This document shows, piece by piece, positions 34,301 through 42,272 of a DNA stretch of 48,085 bases; position 1 is the first letter of the stretch, and every line of letters begins with the position of its first letter. This DNA comes from Acidimicrobiales bacterium (lineage in GTDB: Bacteria; Actinomycetota; Acidimicrobiia; Acidimicrobiales; MedAcidi-G1), in assembly GCA_014239855.1 (NCBI GenBank), contig JAAZXY010000012.1, forward strand, positions 1 to 48,085, read 5' to 3'. The position numbers and the translations under genes were made by a program. The notes under the pieces were generated by a model. The model ran no database searches. It was given only the letters and a program-made list of their open reading frames with translations, and was not told the DNA's origin.

Positions 34301-34840
34301 ATGGCCGAAAAGGCTACGAAGAAGGCCCCTGCGAAGAAGGCGGCTCCCAAGAAAGCCGCCCCCAGGAAGGCCGCTCCGAAGAAGGCTGTAGCCAAGGCCC
34401 CTGCGAAGAAGGCGGCTCCCAAGAAGGCCGCCGCCAAGGCACCCGCCAAGAAGAAGCCGAAGACTCCGTTCGGCAAGAAGTTCCTCGACGAGCAGAAGGC
34501 CGCGCTCATCACCGAGCGCGCCCGCTATGTCCTGAGCGCCGACAACCTCCAGGCCGAGGCCGATGCGCTCCTCGAGGACCGCGATCCGGGCGATGTCCAG
34601 TTCGATGACGAGTCAGGCGAAGGCGACACCCTGGCCGTCGAGAGGGACCTCGACCTGGCCCTCAGCGCCCAGGCCCGGGAGTCTGTCGACGAGATTGACG
34701 CTGCTCTCGAGCGGATCCGCAAGGGCGTCTACGGGGTCTGCGTGAAGTCCGGGAAGAACATCCCGAGGGAACGCCTCGAGGTCATCCCCTGGGCCTCCGA
34801 GCGGGTCGAGTTCAAGGCCGGGGGACTGGGCCGCCGGTGA
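34301..34840 (+). CDS. DksA/TraR-like protein with histone-like lysine tail, zinc cysteines lost
   Basis: 179 residues in two parts. Residues 1-50 are a Lys/Ala/Pro tail of AKKAAPKK repeats like bacterial histone H1-type proteins. The rest is a coiled coil and a DksA-like C-terminal segment (LERIRKGVYGVCVKSGKNIPRERLEVIPWA). The DksA/TraR zinc finger normally has four cysteines, CxxC...CxxC; only the first (Cys147) remains, the others reading Ser, Glu and Phe-type residues. It may bind DNA through the tail and RNA polymerase through the coiled coil; function unproven. ATG 34301 is chosen over 34292 because GAGGAG at 34286-34291 is well spaced only for 34301. Confidence 0.8.
   Translation: MAEKATKKAPAKKAAPKKAAPRKAAPKKAVAKAPAKKAAPKKAAAKAPAKKKPKTPFGKKFLDEQKAALITERARYVLSADNLQAEADALLEDRDPGDVQFDDESGEGDTLAVERDLDLALSAQARESVDEIDAALERIRKGVYGVCVKSGKNIPRERLEVIPWASERVEFKAGGLGRR
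34322..34432 (+). repeat. 39-bp direct repeat encoding the lysine tail
   Basis: 34322-34360 and 34394-34432 are 39-base copies differing by one A/G change, 72 bases apart. They encode the APAKKAAPKKAA units of the tail. The near-identity at nucleotide level points to recent duplication or gene conversion. Confidence 0.85.
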
Positions 34841-35310
34841 ACTCCGACACCGGCCTGCCTGGCCGGTGGATGGCCCCTGCGTTCGTCGGGTCGGCCGTCG
34901 TCGGTTTCGATCAACTCACCAAGTGGTGGGCGCTGAACGCGCTCGACGACCGGTCCATCGACCTGGTCTGGACGTTGCGGCTGCATCTGGTCCACAACAC
35001 CGGAGCGGCGTTCAGCCGGGGCGAAGGCCTCGGCCCACTGCTGGCCGGTCTCGTCGTGGTCGTGATGATCCTGCTGGCCCGCCACGCCTCCAGATCTGAT
35101 GATCGGTTCGTCCACCTCACGGTGGGCGCCATCGTCGGCGGAGCGGCGGCCAACCTGCTGGATCGGGTGTTCCGGGCCGACGAGGGGCTGCTGTCCGGTG
35201 CCGTGGTCGATTTCGTGGATCTCCAGTGGTGGCCGGTGTTCAACGTGGCTGACGCGGTGATCGTGGTCGGCGGAATCCTGATGGTGCTGCGAGGATGGGT
35301 CCGTGGCTGA
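34837..35310 (+). CDS. lspA: Lipoprotein signal peptidase LspA
   Basis: Removes signal peptides from lipoproteins after diacylglyceryl transfer. 157 residues with four membrane helices. Family motifs: FDQLTKWWAL, VHNTGAAFS, GGAAANLLDRVFR with the first catalytic Asp region, and VVDFVDLQWWPVFNVADAVIV with the second. GTG start overlapping the DksA-like stop; stop overlaps the rluD-type gene by 8 bases. A likely substrate in this window is the GerMN lipoprotein. Confidence 0.94.
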   Translation: MNSDTGLPGRWMAPAFVGSAVVGFDQLTKWWALNALDDRSIDLVWTLRLHLVHNTGAAFSRGEGLGPLLAGLVVVVMILLARHASRSDDRFVHLTVGAIVGGAAANLLDRVFRADEGLLSGAVVDFVDLQWWPVFNVADAVIVVGGILMVLRGWVRG

Positions 35311-36280
35311 CGAACCGGTGCTGGACGAGGTCGTCCCGGCGGCTCTCGACGGGGAACGCATCGACCGTGTGGTCGCCCTGCTGGCCGACGTCAGCCGGAA
35401 CCGGGCCGGCGTGGCCATCGGTGCCGGGGCCGTGCGTCTGGACGGAGCGGTGGTGACCCTCCGTTCCCGGAAGGTCCGCGTCGATGAGGAACTGGTGGTC
35501 GCGGAGCTGGAGCGTGAGGCGGCACACGTGCCCGAGGGAGATGCCTCGGTGACCGTGTCGGTGCTCTACGAGGATGATGACGTGATCGTGGTCGACAAGC
35601 CCTCCGGGCTGGTGGTCCATCCGGGCGCCGGGAACATGGAGGGCACGCTGGTCAACGGTCTGCTGGCCCGCTACCCGGAAATGGCCGGGGTGGGCTCGAC
35701 GGCCCGGCCGGGCATCGTCCACCGGCTGGACCTGGGTACGTCCGGAGCCCTCGCCGTGGCACGGACCCAGCGGGCCTACGACTCGTTGGTGGGCCAACTG
35801 GCCGAACGAACCGTGGGACGTCGCTACCAGGCCCTGGTCTGGGGTCGGCCCGAGGCGCCCACCGGGGTGGTCGATGCCCCGATCGGCCGTTCCACCAAGG
35901 ACCGGACCCGCATGGCCGTGATCGGGTCGGGTCGTCCGGCCCGCACCCACTACGACGTTGAGGAGACGAGGGTCGAGCCGGCGACCAGCCTCCTGCGCTG
36001 TCGGCTCGAGACCGGTCGAACCCACCAGATCCGGGTCCACCTGTCGGCTATTGGCCACCCTCTGGTCGGCGACCGGGCCTACGGCGGAGAGCGGGAGGGC
36101 CTTCCCGAGGGACCGTCGTTGGATCGGCCTTTCCTGCATGCCGCCCATCTGGCCTTCGATCACCCGGCGACCGGGGAGCGGCTGGCCTTCGAAGCGGCCC
36201 TGCCCGCGGACCTGACCGAACTTCTGGAACGCCTGGGCCCGCCCGAGCCTGATGAATCGGGGCCTGATTCCGGAAACTGA
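35303..36280 (+). CDS. rluD: Pseudouridine synthase, RluA/RluD family
   Basis: Converts uridine to pseudouridine in 23S rRNA. 325 residues: N-terminal S4 RNA-binding domain (GERIDRVVALLADVSRN), VVDKPSGLVVHPGAGN, the catalytic motif HRLDLGTSGALAVA with the active Asp, GRRYQALVWG, LETGRTHQIRVHLSAIGHPLVGD and FLHAAHLAFDHP. RluD-type order after lspA is widespread. The GTG start overlaps lspA. The last codons and stop lie within a 13-base tandem repeat. Confidence 0.9.
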   Translation: MADEPVLDEVVPAALDGERIDRVVALLADVSRNRAGVAIGAGAVRLDGAVVTLRSRKVRVDEELVVAELEREAAHVPEGDASVTVSVLYEDDDVIVVDKPSGLVVHPGAGNMEGTLVNGLLARYPEMAGVGSTARPGIVHRLDLGTSGALAVARTQRAYDSLVGQLAERTVGRRYQALVWGRPEAPTGVVDAPIGRSTKDRTRMAVIGSGRPARTHYDVEETRVEPATSLLRCRLETGRTHQIRVHLSAIGHPLVGDRAYGGEREGLPEGPSLDRPFLHAAHLAFDHPATGERLAFEAALPADLTELLERLGPPEPDESGPDSGN

Positions 36281-36299
36281 TTCCGGGAACTGATTCCGG
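36264..36299 (+). repeat. 13-bp tandem repeat over the rluD stop codon
   Basis: CTGATTCCGG starts at 36264, 36277 and 36290, a 13-base period. The second copy supplies the TGA stop (36278-36280). Because 13 is not a multiple of 3, gain or loss of a unit upstream would change the C-terminus. Confidence 0.85.
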
Positions 36300-36312
36300 G
36301 AAGTGGGCCGGG

Positions 36313-36753
36313 TCAGGCGTTCGGCCACTCCGACTCGCCCCGGGACATCGCCGCGATGTCCTCCAGGGTGAACGAGTCGAGGTACTGCTGCATGTGGCTG
36401 CCGGCGCTGGCCCAGATGGACAGCAGCACGCACTGACCCTCGTGGTCGCAGGATCCACCGGTGTGGGGGTCGGCGAAGTCGCCGGCCACGATCGGCCCGT
36501 CCACGGCGGCCACGATCTGGGACAGGAGGATGGTGCGGGGCTCTCGGGCCAGGACGTAGCCGCCGCCCACCCCGCGCTTGGAACGCACCAGCCCCGCTCC
36601 CTTGAGGGCCAGGAGGATCTGCTCCAGGTAGGGCTGGGGCAGGCCGGTGATGTCGGCCACCTCGCGCACCGACCGGGGCGTCTGGCCGTCGCCGTGCAGG
36701 GCGAGCGACAGGAGGGCGCGGCTGGCGTAGTCGCCCCGCGTCGAGACCTTCAC
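36313..36753 (-). CDS. Rrf2-family transcriptional regulator
   Basis: A 146-residue winged-helix regulator: VKVSTRGDYASRALLSLALHG, VREVADITGLPQPYLEQILLALKGAGLVRSKRG and GGYVLAREP are typical of Rrf2. Members such as IscR, NsrR and RsrR sense Fe-S or NO through three cysteines; here only two are in the usual region (CDHEGQC, C-x5-C) and the third is missing. GTG 36753 is chosen because the conserved VSTRGDYA begins there and TAGGAT lies 8 bases upstream. Divergent from the phosphodiesterase gene across 49 bases. Confidence 0.87.
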   Translation of the reverse strand: MKVSTRGDYASRALLSLALHGDGQTPRSVREVADITGLPQPYLEQILLALKGAGLVRSKRGVGGGYVLAREPRTILLSQIVAAVDGPIVAGDFADPHTGGSCDHEGQCVLLSIWASAGSHMQQYLDSFTLEDIAAMSRGESEWPNA

Positions 36754-36761
36754 GGCGGCAG

Positions 36762-36767
36762 ATCCTA
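36762..36767 (-). promoter_or_regulatory. Candidate leaderless -10 box for the Rrf2 gene (TAGGAT)
   Basis: TAGGAT on the minus strand, 8 bases before the GTG at 36753, no Shine-Dalgarno sequence between. It lies back-to-back with the plus-strand box at 36789. Confidence 0.5.
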
Positions 36768-36788
36768 GGCGGCTCCCGCCGCCCGGTT

Positions 36789-36794
36789 TAGGTT
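36789..36794 (+). promoter_or_regulatory. Candidate leaderless -10 box for the phosphodiesterase gene (TAGGTT)
   Basis: TAGGTT, 8 bases before ATG 36803. It shares the 49-base divergent region with the Rrf2 promoter, so Rrf2 binding could affect both genes. Confidence 0.5.
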
Positions 36795-36802
36795 GCAGGC
36801 CA

Positions 36803-37948
36803 ATGGCTGACGAGCACCTCACCCCCGATCCCGTGGTGCCCGATTACAGCGACGCCTGCGTGACCCGTCTGGTGCCCGCTCTGCTGGACGGACCCGAGGG
36901 GCCCGACGGTTGGCCGGACTGGTTGCCCGCCGAGGTGGGGGAGGCGTCGAGGGTGCTCCTGCTCGTCCTGGATGGCCTGGGCTGGAGGCAGTTGCAGGCC
37001 CGTGCCGACCGGGCGCCGTCCATCACGGCGCTGCGGGGTGGGCCGATCACCACGGTGGCGCCCACCACCACGGCCGCTGCGCTCACGTCCATCTCGACGG
37101 GGGTGCCGCCCGGTGAGCACGGCGTCGTCGGTTACCGGATCGCCGTGGGGGGAGCCGACGTGGGCGCCCATGCGGAGGTCCTCAACGCTCTCCGGTGGAC
37201 CACGGCCCGCGGTGACGCCCGTCGGCGACATGACCCCCGGGCCTTCCAGCCGTGCTCGCTGTTCGGCGACCAGTGGCCGCCGGTGGTGACCCGGCGGGCC
37301 TTCCTTGAATCGGGTTTCACCGCGGCCCACCTGTCTGACACCCGTCTGGTTGGCTACGACGACCGGGCGGGACTCGTGCAGTCGGTGGTCGATGCCTTCG
37401 CCGGGGGAGAGGCCTTCGTCTACGCCTACTGGGACGACATCGATCGCACGGCCCACGAGTTCGGTCTGGCCGGGCACTACGACGAGGAGCTCACCGCCTG
37501 TGACGCCATGGTGGCCGAACTGCTGGACCGCCTCCCGTCCGACACAGCCGTGGTGGTGACCGCCGATCACGGGCAGGTCCACGTCGACGACCAGATGTTG
37601 GAGCTCCCGACCGCGGTGAGCGGTCTGATCGACGGCCAGAGCGGCGAGGCTCGCTTCCGGTGGCTGCATTCCCGGCCGGGTGCGGCCATCGAACTGGCGG
37701 CGGCGGCCAGCGAGGCGTTCAGCGATGTGGCCTGGGTGCGAAGCGTGGACCAGGTGGTGGCCGACGGTTGGTTGGGGCCGATCGTGACCGGGTCGGCCCG
37801 CCGACGTCTGGGCGACGTCGCGGTGGTTCCCCACGAGCCGGTGGCCATTGTCGATCCGGCCGAGCACACCTCCATCCATCTCATTGGCCGCCACGGTTCG
37901 TTGACGGCTGACGAGGTTCTCGTGCCCGCGCTCTGCGCGGTCACCTGA
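36803..37948 (+). CDS. Type I phosphodiesterase/nucleotide pyrophosphatase family protein
   Basis: A 381-residue alkaline-phosphatase superfamily hydrolase. Metal and active-site motifs: LLLVLDGLGW (first metal Asp), APTTTAAALTSISTG with the Thr nucleophile, YWDDIDRTAHEFG, VVVTADHGQVHVD. No signal peptide, so it is cytoplasmic unless exported by another route. Substrate unknown; relatives cleave phosphodiesters, nucleotide pyrophosphates or phosphonates. Divergent from the Rrf2 gene. Confidence 0.85.
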   Translation: MADEHLTPDPVVPDYSDACVTRLVPALLDGPEGPDGWPDWLPAEVGEASRVLLLVLDGLGWRQLQARADRAPSITALRGGPITTVAPTTTAAALTSISTGVPPGEHGVVGYRIAVGGADVGAHAEVLNALRWTTARGDARRRHDPRAFQPCSLFGDQWPPVVTRRAFLESGFTAAHLSDTRLVGYDDRAGLVQSVVDAFAGGEAFVYAYWDDIDRTAHEFGLAGHYDEELTACDAMVAELLDRLPSDTAVVVTADHGQVHVDDQMLELPTAVSGLIDGQSGEARFRWLHSRPGAAIELAAAASEAFSDVAWVRSVDQVVADGWLGPIVTGSARRRLGDVAVVPHEPVAIVDPAEHTSIHLIGRHGSLTADEVLVPALCAVT

Positions 37949-37996
37949 GGGGTTTCAACCGGTCGGTCGCCACTGCCCGTGGTGGGCCGAGCGGCC

Positions 37997-38002
37997 TAGA
38001 GT
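37997..38002 (+). promoter_or_regulatory. Candidate leaderless -10 box for bpa (TAGAGT)
   Basis: TAGAGT, 8 bases before ATG 38011, with no ribosome-binding site between. Placement fits a transcript starting at the ATG. Confidence 0.5.
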
Positions 38003-38010
38003 CCGAAGCC

Positions 38011-38556
38011 ATGGCAGGCGGAACCGACTCACCAGAGGAACCACCCGAGGAACCAGAAGTGGTCGAACACCCCGAGGGTCTCGACGGCGGTGCCCCTGAC
38101 GGCAACCCTGACGGGCACGACCCGGAGTTGGACGAGATCGACGAGTCCATCGAGCATCCGGCCAAGGTGATGCGGGTCGGCACGATGATGCGCCAACTCC
38201 TCGAGGAGGTCCGTCTGGCCACCCTCGACGAGCCCAGCCGGGACCGCCTCCGGGAGATCTACGCCACGTCGGTGGCCGAACTGGGCACCGCCCTGTCGCC
38301 CGACCTCCGCGAGGAACTGGGCCGTCTGGCTCTCCCGTTCGCCGAGGACGCCGCCCCCAGCGCCGACGAGCTCCGGATCGCCCAGGCCCAGTTGGTGGGG
38401 TGGCTCGAAGGCCTCATCCAGGGCATCCAGGCCACGCTCTTCGCCCAGCAGATGGCCGCCCAGCAGCAGTTGGCCGGCATGCGGCGTGGCGAGTTGGAGT
38501 CGGGAGCACCGGGAGAGACCCCGGGCCCCGATGTCCGGCCCGGTACCTACCTGTGA
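38011..38556 (+). CDS. bpa: Bacterial proteasome activator Bpa/PafE
   Basis: ATP-independent ring activator of the 20S proteasome. 181 residues resembling Mycobacterium tuberculosis Rv3780: HPAKVMRVGTMMRQLLEEVR, LDEPSRDRLREIYATSV, LPFAEDAAPSADELRIAQA, QLVGWLEGLIQGIQATLF, AQQMAAQQQL. The C-terminus ends GTYL, matching the GQYL tail that docks into the proteasome alpha ring. The acidic N-terminus (to about residue 48) is variable. No other proteasome or Pup gene is in this window, but the host should have a 20S core elsewhere. Confidence 0.92.
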   Translation: MAGGTDSPEEPPEEPEVVEHPEGLDGGAPDGNPDGHDPELDEIDESIEHPAKVMRVGTMMRQLLEEVRLATLDEPSRDRLREIYATSVAELGTALSPDLREELGRLALPFAEDAAPSADELRIAQAQLVGWLEGLIQGIQATLFAQQMAAQQQLAGMRRGELESGAPGETPGPDVRPGTYL

Positions 38557-38595
38557 GGCCTGTTCCCGGTGAGGCCTCTCCTGTGAGTACGCCCC

Positions 38596-41500
38596 GTGGC
38601 TAGCGGCTTCACCCACCTCCATGTCCACACCGAGTTCTCCATGCTGGACGGGGCGGCCCGGGTCGGCGACCTGGTGGACGCCGCGGTGGCCGACGGCCAG
38701 ACGGCCCTCGGGATCACCGACCACGGCAACATGTACGGGATCCTCGACTTCTACCGGGCATGCCGCGACCGGGGGGTCAAGCCGATTCTGGGTACCGAGG
38801 CCTACATGGCCCACGACACCCGGTTCGAGCGCCCGTCCCGTCGGGGGCGTGTCGACGACTCGGGCGGCCAGACCGATGGTGGGCGAAAGCTCATGTACCA
38901 CCTCACCTTGCTGGCCGAGAACAACACCGGCTACCGAAATCTCATCCAGGTGGCCAGCCGGGCCTTTCTGGAGGGCTACTACTACAAGCCGCGGGTCGAC
39001 TGGGACGTCCTTTCGGACCACGCCGAGGGTCTGATCGCCACGACCGGCTGTCTGGGCGGGCACGTGCTCCAGGCGCTCATGCGTGACGACTACGACGACG
39101 CCCGGACCAAGGCAGCCCGACTCCAGGAGATTTTCGGGAAGGACAACCTGTTCATCGAGCTCCAGGACCAGGGCATACCCGAACAGCACCGCACCAACCC
39201 GATGCTCGAGAAGCTGGCCGTCGATCTGGGCGCCCCGCTGCTGGCCACCAACGACAGCCACTACACCCACCGCGACGATGCCAAGGCCCACGACGCCCTG
39301 CTGTGTGTGCAGACCGGCTCGTTGATGAGCGACCCCGACCGGTTCCGGTTCTCCGGTGAGGAGCACTATCTGAAGTCGGCCGCCGAGATGCGCGACCTCT
39401 TCCGTGACGTGCCCTCGTCATGCGACAACACTCTGTGGATCGCCGAGCGGTGCGACGTGGAGATCGAGTTCGGTAACCCGCAGTTGCCCGACTTCCCGAT
39501 TCCCGAGGGGTTCGACGGGGCCGACGCCTACCTCGAGCACCTCACCTTCGAGGGCGCACGGAAACGGTGGGGAGGCCAACTGGACGACAAGGTCGTCGAG
39601 CGTCTGGCCTACGAACTCACCACCATCCGCGAGATGGGCTTCTCGTCGTACTTCCTCATCACGTGGGACCTCATCAGCCACGCCCGCGGCCGGGACATCC
39701 GGGTCGGACCGGGGCGGGGGAGCGCGGCGGGCTGTGCGGTGGCCTACTGCCTCTGGATCACCGATCTGGACCCCATCGAGTACGACCTGCTCTTCGAGCG
39801 GTTCCTCAACCCGAGTCGAATCTCCATGCCCGACATCGACATGGATTTCGACTCGCGGTACCGCGACGAGATGATCCGCTACGCGGCCGAGAAGTACGGC
39901 CGCGACCACGTGGCCCAGATCGTGACGTTCTCCCAGATCAAGGCCCGGGCCGCCGTGCGGGACGCGGCCCGCGTCCTGGGCTACCCGTACGCGGTGGGCG
40001 ACCGGATCGCCAAGGCCATGCCGCCACTCATCATGGGTCGGGACACCCCGCTGGCCGCCTGTCTGGAGGAGACCGAGAAGCACGCCGACGGCTTCAAGAT
40101 GGCGTCCGACCTCCGGGACATGTACACCGTCGACGATGACGTGAAGGCCGTGGTCGACGTGGCCAAGGGGCTCGAGGGCCTGCGCCGTCAGGACGGCATC
40201 CACGCGGCGGCCGTGGTCATCACCCGCGAGCCGTTGACCGATTACCTGCCCATCCAGCGCAAGCCGGAGTCCGGTCAGGACCCTGAGGACGCCCCGGTGG
40301 TCACCCAGTACGAGATGCACGGGGTGGAGGACCTCGGCCTGCTCAAGATGGATTTCCTGGGCCTGCGCAACCTGGACGTCATCACCGACACCCTGGCCCT
40401 GATCGAACGCACCACCGGTGAGGTGGTCGACATCGACGAGGTGAATCTCGAGGACGCCCCGACCTACGAGATGCTGACCCGGGGCGACTCCATCGGGGTG
40501 TTCCAGTTGGAATCGGGTCCCATGCGGGCCCTCATGCGCTCACTCGCCCCGACGACCTTCGAGGACGTGGCCGCGCTGGTGGCGTTGTACCGGCCGGGCC
40601 CCATGGCCGCCAACATGCACAACGACTACGCCGACCGGAAGAACGGCCGCAAGGAGGTCGAGTTCTTCCACGCCGATGCCGAGGAACTCCTGGCCGACAC
40701 CTACGGGCTGATGATCTACCAGGAGTCGGTCATGCGGGTGGCCCAGAAGTTCGCCGGCTACTCGCTGGCTGATGCCGACAACCTCCGGAAGGCGTGCGGC
40801 AAGAAGGACCGCGAGCTCATGGCCAGGGAGCGGGCCGCCTTCGTGGGGGGCTGTGAGGCCACCGGCTACGGCCAGCAGCTGGGTGACGAGCTCTTCGACA
40901 CGGTGGAGCAGTTCGCCGACTACGCCTTCAACAAGAGCCATTCCTACGGCTACGGCTACATCGCCTACCAGATCGCCTATCTGAAGGCGCATTTCCCGGT
41001 CCAGTACCTGGCTGCCCTGCTCACCAGCGTGAAGTCCAACCTGGACAAGGCGGCGGTGTACCTGAACGAGTGCCGGGTGCTGGGCATCGAGGTGACGGTG
41101 CCCGATGTGAACGTGGCCCGGTCCGACTTCGAGCCGGTACTGACGATGGACGCCGACGAGGAATCCGGGTCGACCGACGGAGCGGGCCGGATCGTGTTCG
41201 GCCTGTCTGCGGTCCGCAACGTGGGCGAGGGCCTGGTCGAGTTGCTGGTGGCCGAGCGGGACGCCAACGGTCCGTTCGTGGACTTCAACGACTTCTGCGA
41301 ACGGTGCGACACCACGGTGCTCAACAAGCGCACCATCGAGTCGCTCATCAAGGCCGGGGCCTTCGACGCCATGGGGCATCCCCGACAGGGCCTGCTGCAT
41401 GCCCACGAGCAGATCATCGACCACACGGTGGCCCGTCGAAAGGAGCACGACATGGGGGTCATGTCGTTGTTCGGCGAGGCCGACGACGGTCCGACCTTTG

Positions 41501-42156
41501 ACGAGCGGGCGACCATTGCCGACGTCGAGTTCGACAAGATGACCCGCCTGGCCTTCGAGAAGGAGATGCTGGGCCTCTACGTGTCGGACCACCCGTTGCT
41601 GGGCTACGAGGCGGCGCTGCGACGCCGGTGCGACGCATCCATCACCGAACTGGAGGATGCCGAGGACGGGGTGTTCCGGACGGTGGGCGGTGTGGTCACC
41701 AACCTCGACAAGAAGTGGACCCGCAAGGGCGATCTGATGGCCGTGTTCGCCCTGGAGGATCTCGGCTCGTCCATGGAGGTGATGGTCTTTCCCAAGACCA
41801 TGGCCGACCACGGGCACAAGCTGGCTGATGATGTCATCGTGCTGGTCAAGGGTCGGGTCGACCGCCGTGACGACCTCCCGAAGATCATCTGTCAGGACAT
41901 CGAGGTGCTCCGGACGTCCGAACTGGACGAGGTCCGGCCGGTGCACGTCCACCTCCCGATCGAGCGGGTCCGGCCGGAGACCGTCGCCGAGTTGAAGGGT
42001 CTGCTGGCCGCTCACCCGGGGGACTCGGAGGTCTTCCTCCATCTGGGTGACCGGCAGGTTCTACGCCTGCCCGCCGACTACTCGGTGGACCCGGCGAGTG
42101 GCCTGGTGGCGGAGATCCGGGTGCTCCTGGGAGCCGACGCCGTCCTCGCCGGCTGA
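38596..42156 (+). CDS. dnaE: DNA polymerase III alpha subunit
   Basis: Replicative polymerase, 1186 residues, the usual length for DnaE1. N-terminal PHP domain starts FTHLHVHTEFSMLDG; palm catalytic aspartates Asp413 and Asp415 lie in PDIDMDF, with GPGRGSAAG before and KMDFLGLRNLDVI after. Tandem helix-hairpin-helix and OB-fold regions (ITELEDAEDGVFRTVGGVVTN) follow. No intein or frameshift. GTG start with a weak GGTGAGG about 20 bases upstream; a 9-base repeat GTGAGGCCT (38553, 38569) lies in the leader. It follows bpa after 39 bases. Confidence 0.97.
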   Translation: MASGFTHLHVHTEFSMLDGAARVGDLVDAAVADGQTALGITDHGNMYGILDFYRACRDRGVKPILGTEAYMAHDTRFERPSRRGRVDDSGGQTDGGRKLMYHLTLLAENNTGYRNLIQVASRAFLEGYYYKPRVDWDVLSDHAEGLIATTGCLGGHVLQALMRDDYDDARTKAARLQEIFGKDNLFIELQDQGIPEQHRTNPMLEKLAVDLGAPLLATNDSHYTHRDDAKAHDALLCVQTGSLMSDPDRFRFSGEEHYLKSAAEMRDLFRDVPSSCDNTLWIAERCDVEIEFGNPQLPDFPIPEGFDGADAYLEHLTFEGARKRWGGQLDDKVVERLAYELTTIREMGFSSYFLITWDLISHARGRDIRVGPGRGSAAGCAVAYCLWITDLDPIEYDLLFERFLNPSRISMPDIDMDFDSRYRDEMIRYAAEKYGRDHVAQIVTFSQIKARAAVRDAARVLGYPYAVGDRIAKAMPPLIMGRDTPLAACLEETEKHADGFKMASDLRDMYTVDDDVKAVVDVAKGLEGLRRQDGIHAAAVVITREPLTDYLPIQRKPESGQDPEDAPVVTQYEMHGVEDLGLLKMDFLGLRNLDVITDTLALIERTTGEVVDIDEVNLEDAPTYEMLTRGDSIGVFQLESGPMRALMRSLAPTTFEDVAALVALYRPGPMAANMHNDYADRKNGRKEVEFFHADAEELLADTYGLMIYQESVMRVAQKFAGYSLADADNLRKACGKKDRELMARERAAFVGGCEATGYGQQLGDELFDTVEQFADYAFNKSHSYGYGYIAYQIAYLKAHFPVQYLAALLTSVKSNLDKAAVYLNECRVLGIEVTVPDVNVARSDFEPVLTMDADEESGSTDGAGRIVFGLSAVRNVGEGLVELLVAERDANGPFVDFNDFCERCDTTVLNKRTIESLIKAGAFDAMGHPRQGLLHAHEQIIDHTVARRKEHDMGVMSLFGEADDGPTFDERATIADVEFDKMTRLAFEKEMLGLYVSDHPLLGYEAALRRRCDASITELEDAEDGVFRTVGGVVTNLDKKWTRKGDLMAVFALEDLGSSMEVMVFPKTMADHGHKLADDVIVLVKGRVDRRDDLPKIICQDIEVLRTSELDEVRPVHVHLPIERVRPETVAELKGLLAAHPGDSEVFLHLGDRQVLRLPADYSVDPASGLVAEIRVLLGADAVLAG

Positions 42157-42272
42157 CCGCCTTTCCGGCCGGGTTGGGAAACCCCCCGGCCACCGGGCAA
42201 AATGGTGGGCCCACAGGCGGGATTCTCGGCGGAATCTCGGAACCAATCGGGCCCAACCGGAGGTGTCGGAGC

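Noticed and set aside
34322-34432. Possible CRISPR-like direct repeat
   Set aside because: Only two copies, in frame within a lysine-rich coding region; no spacers.
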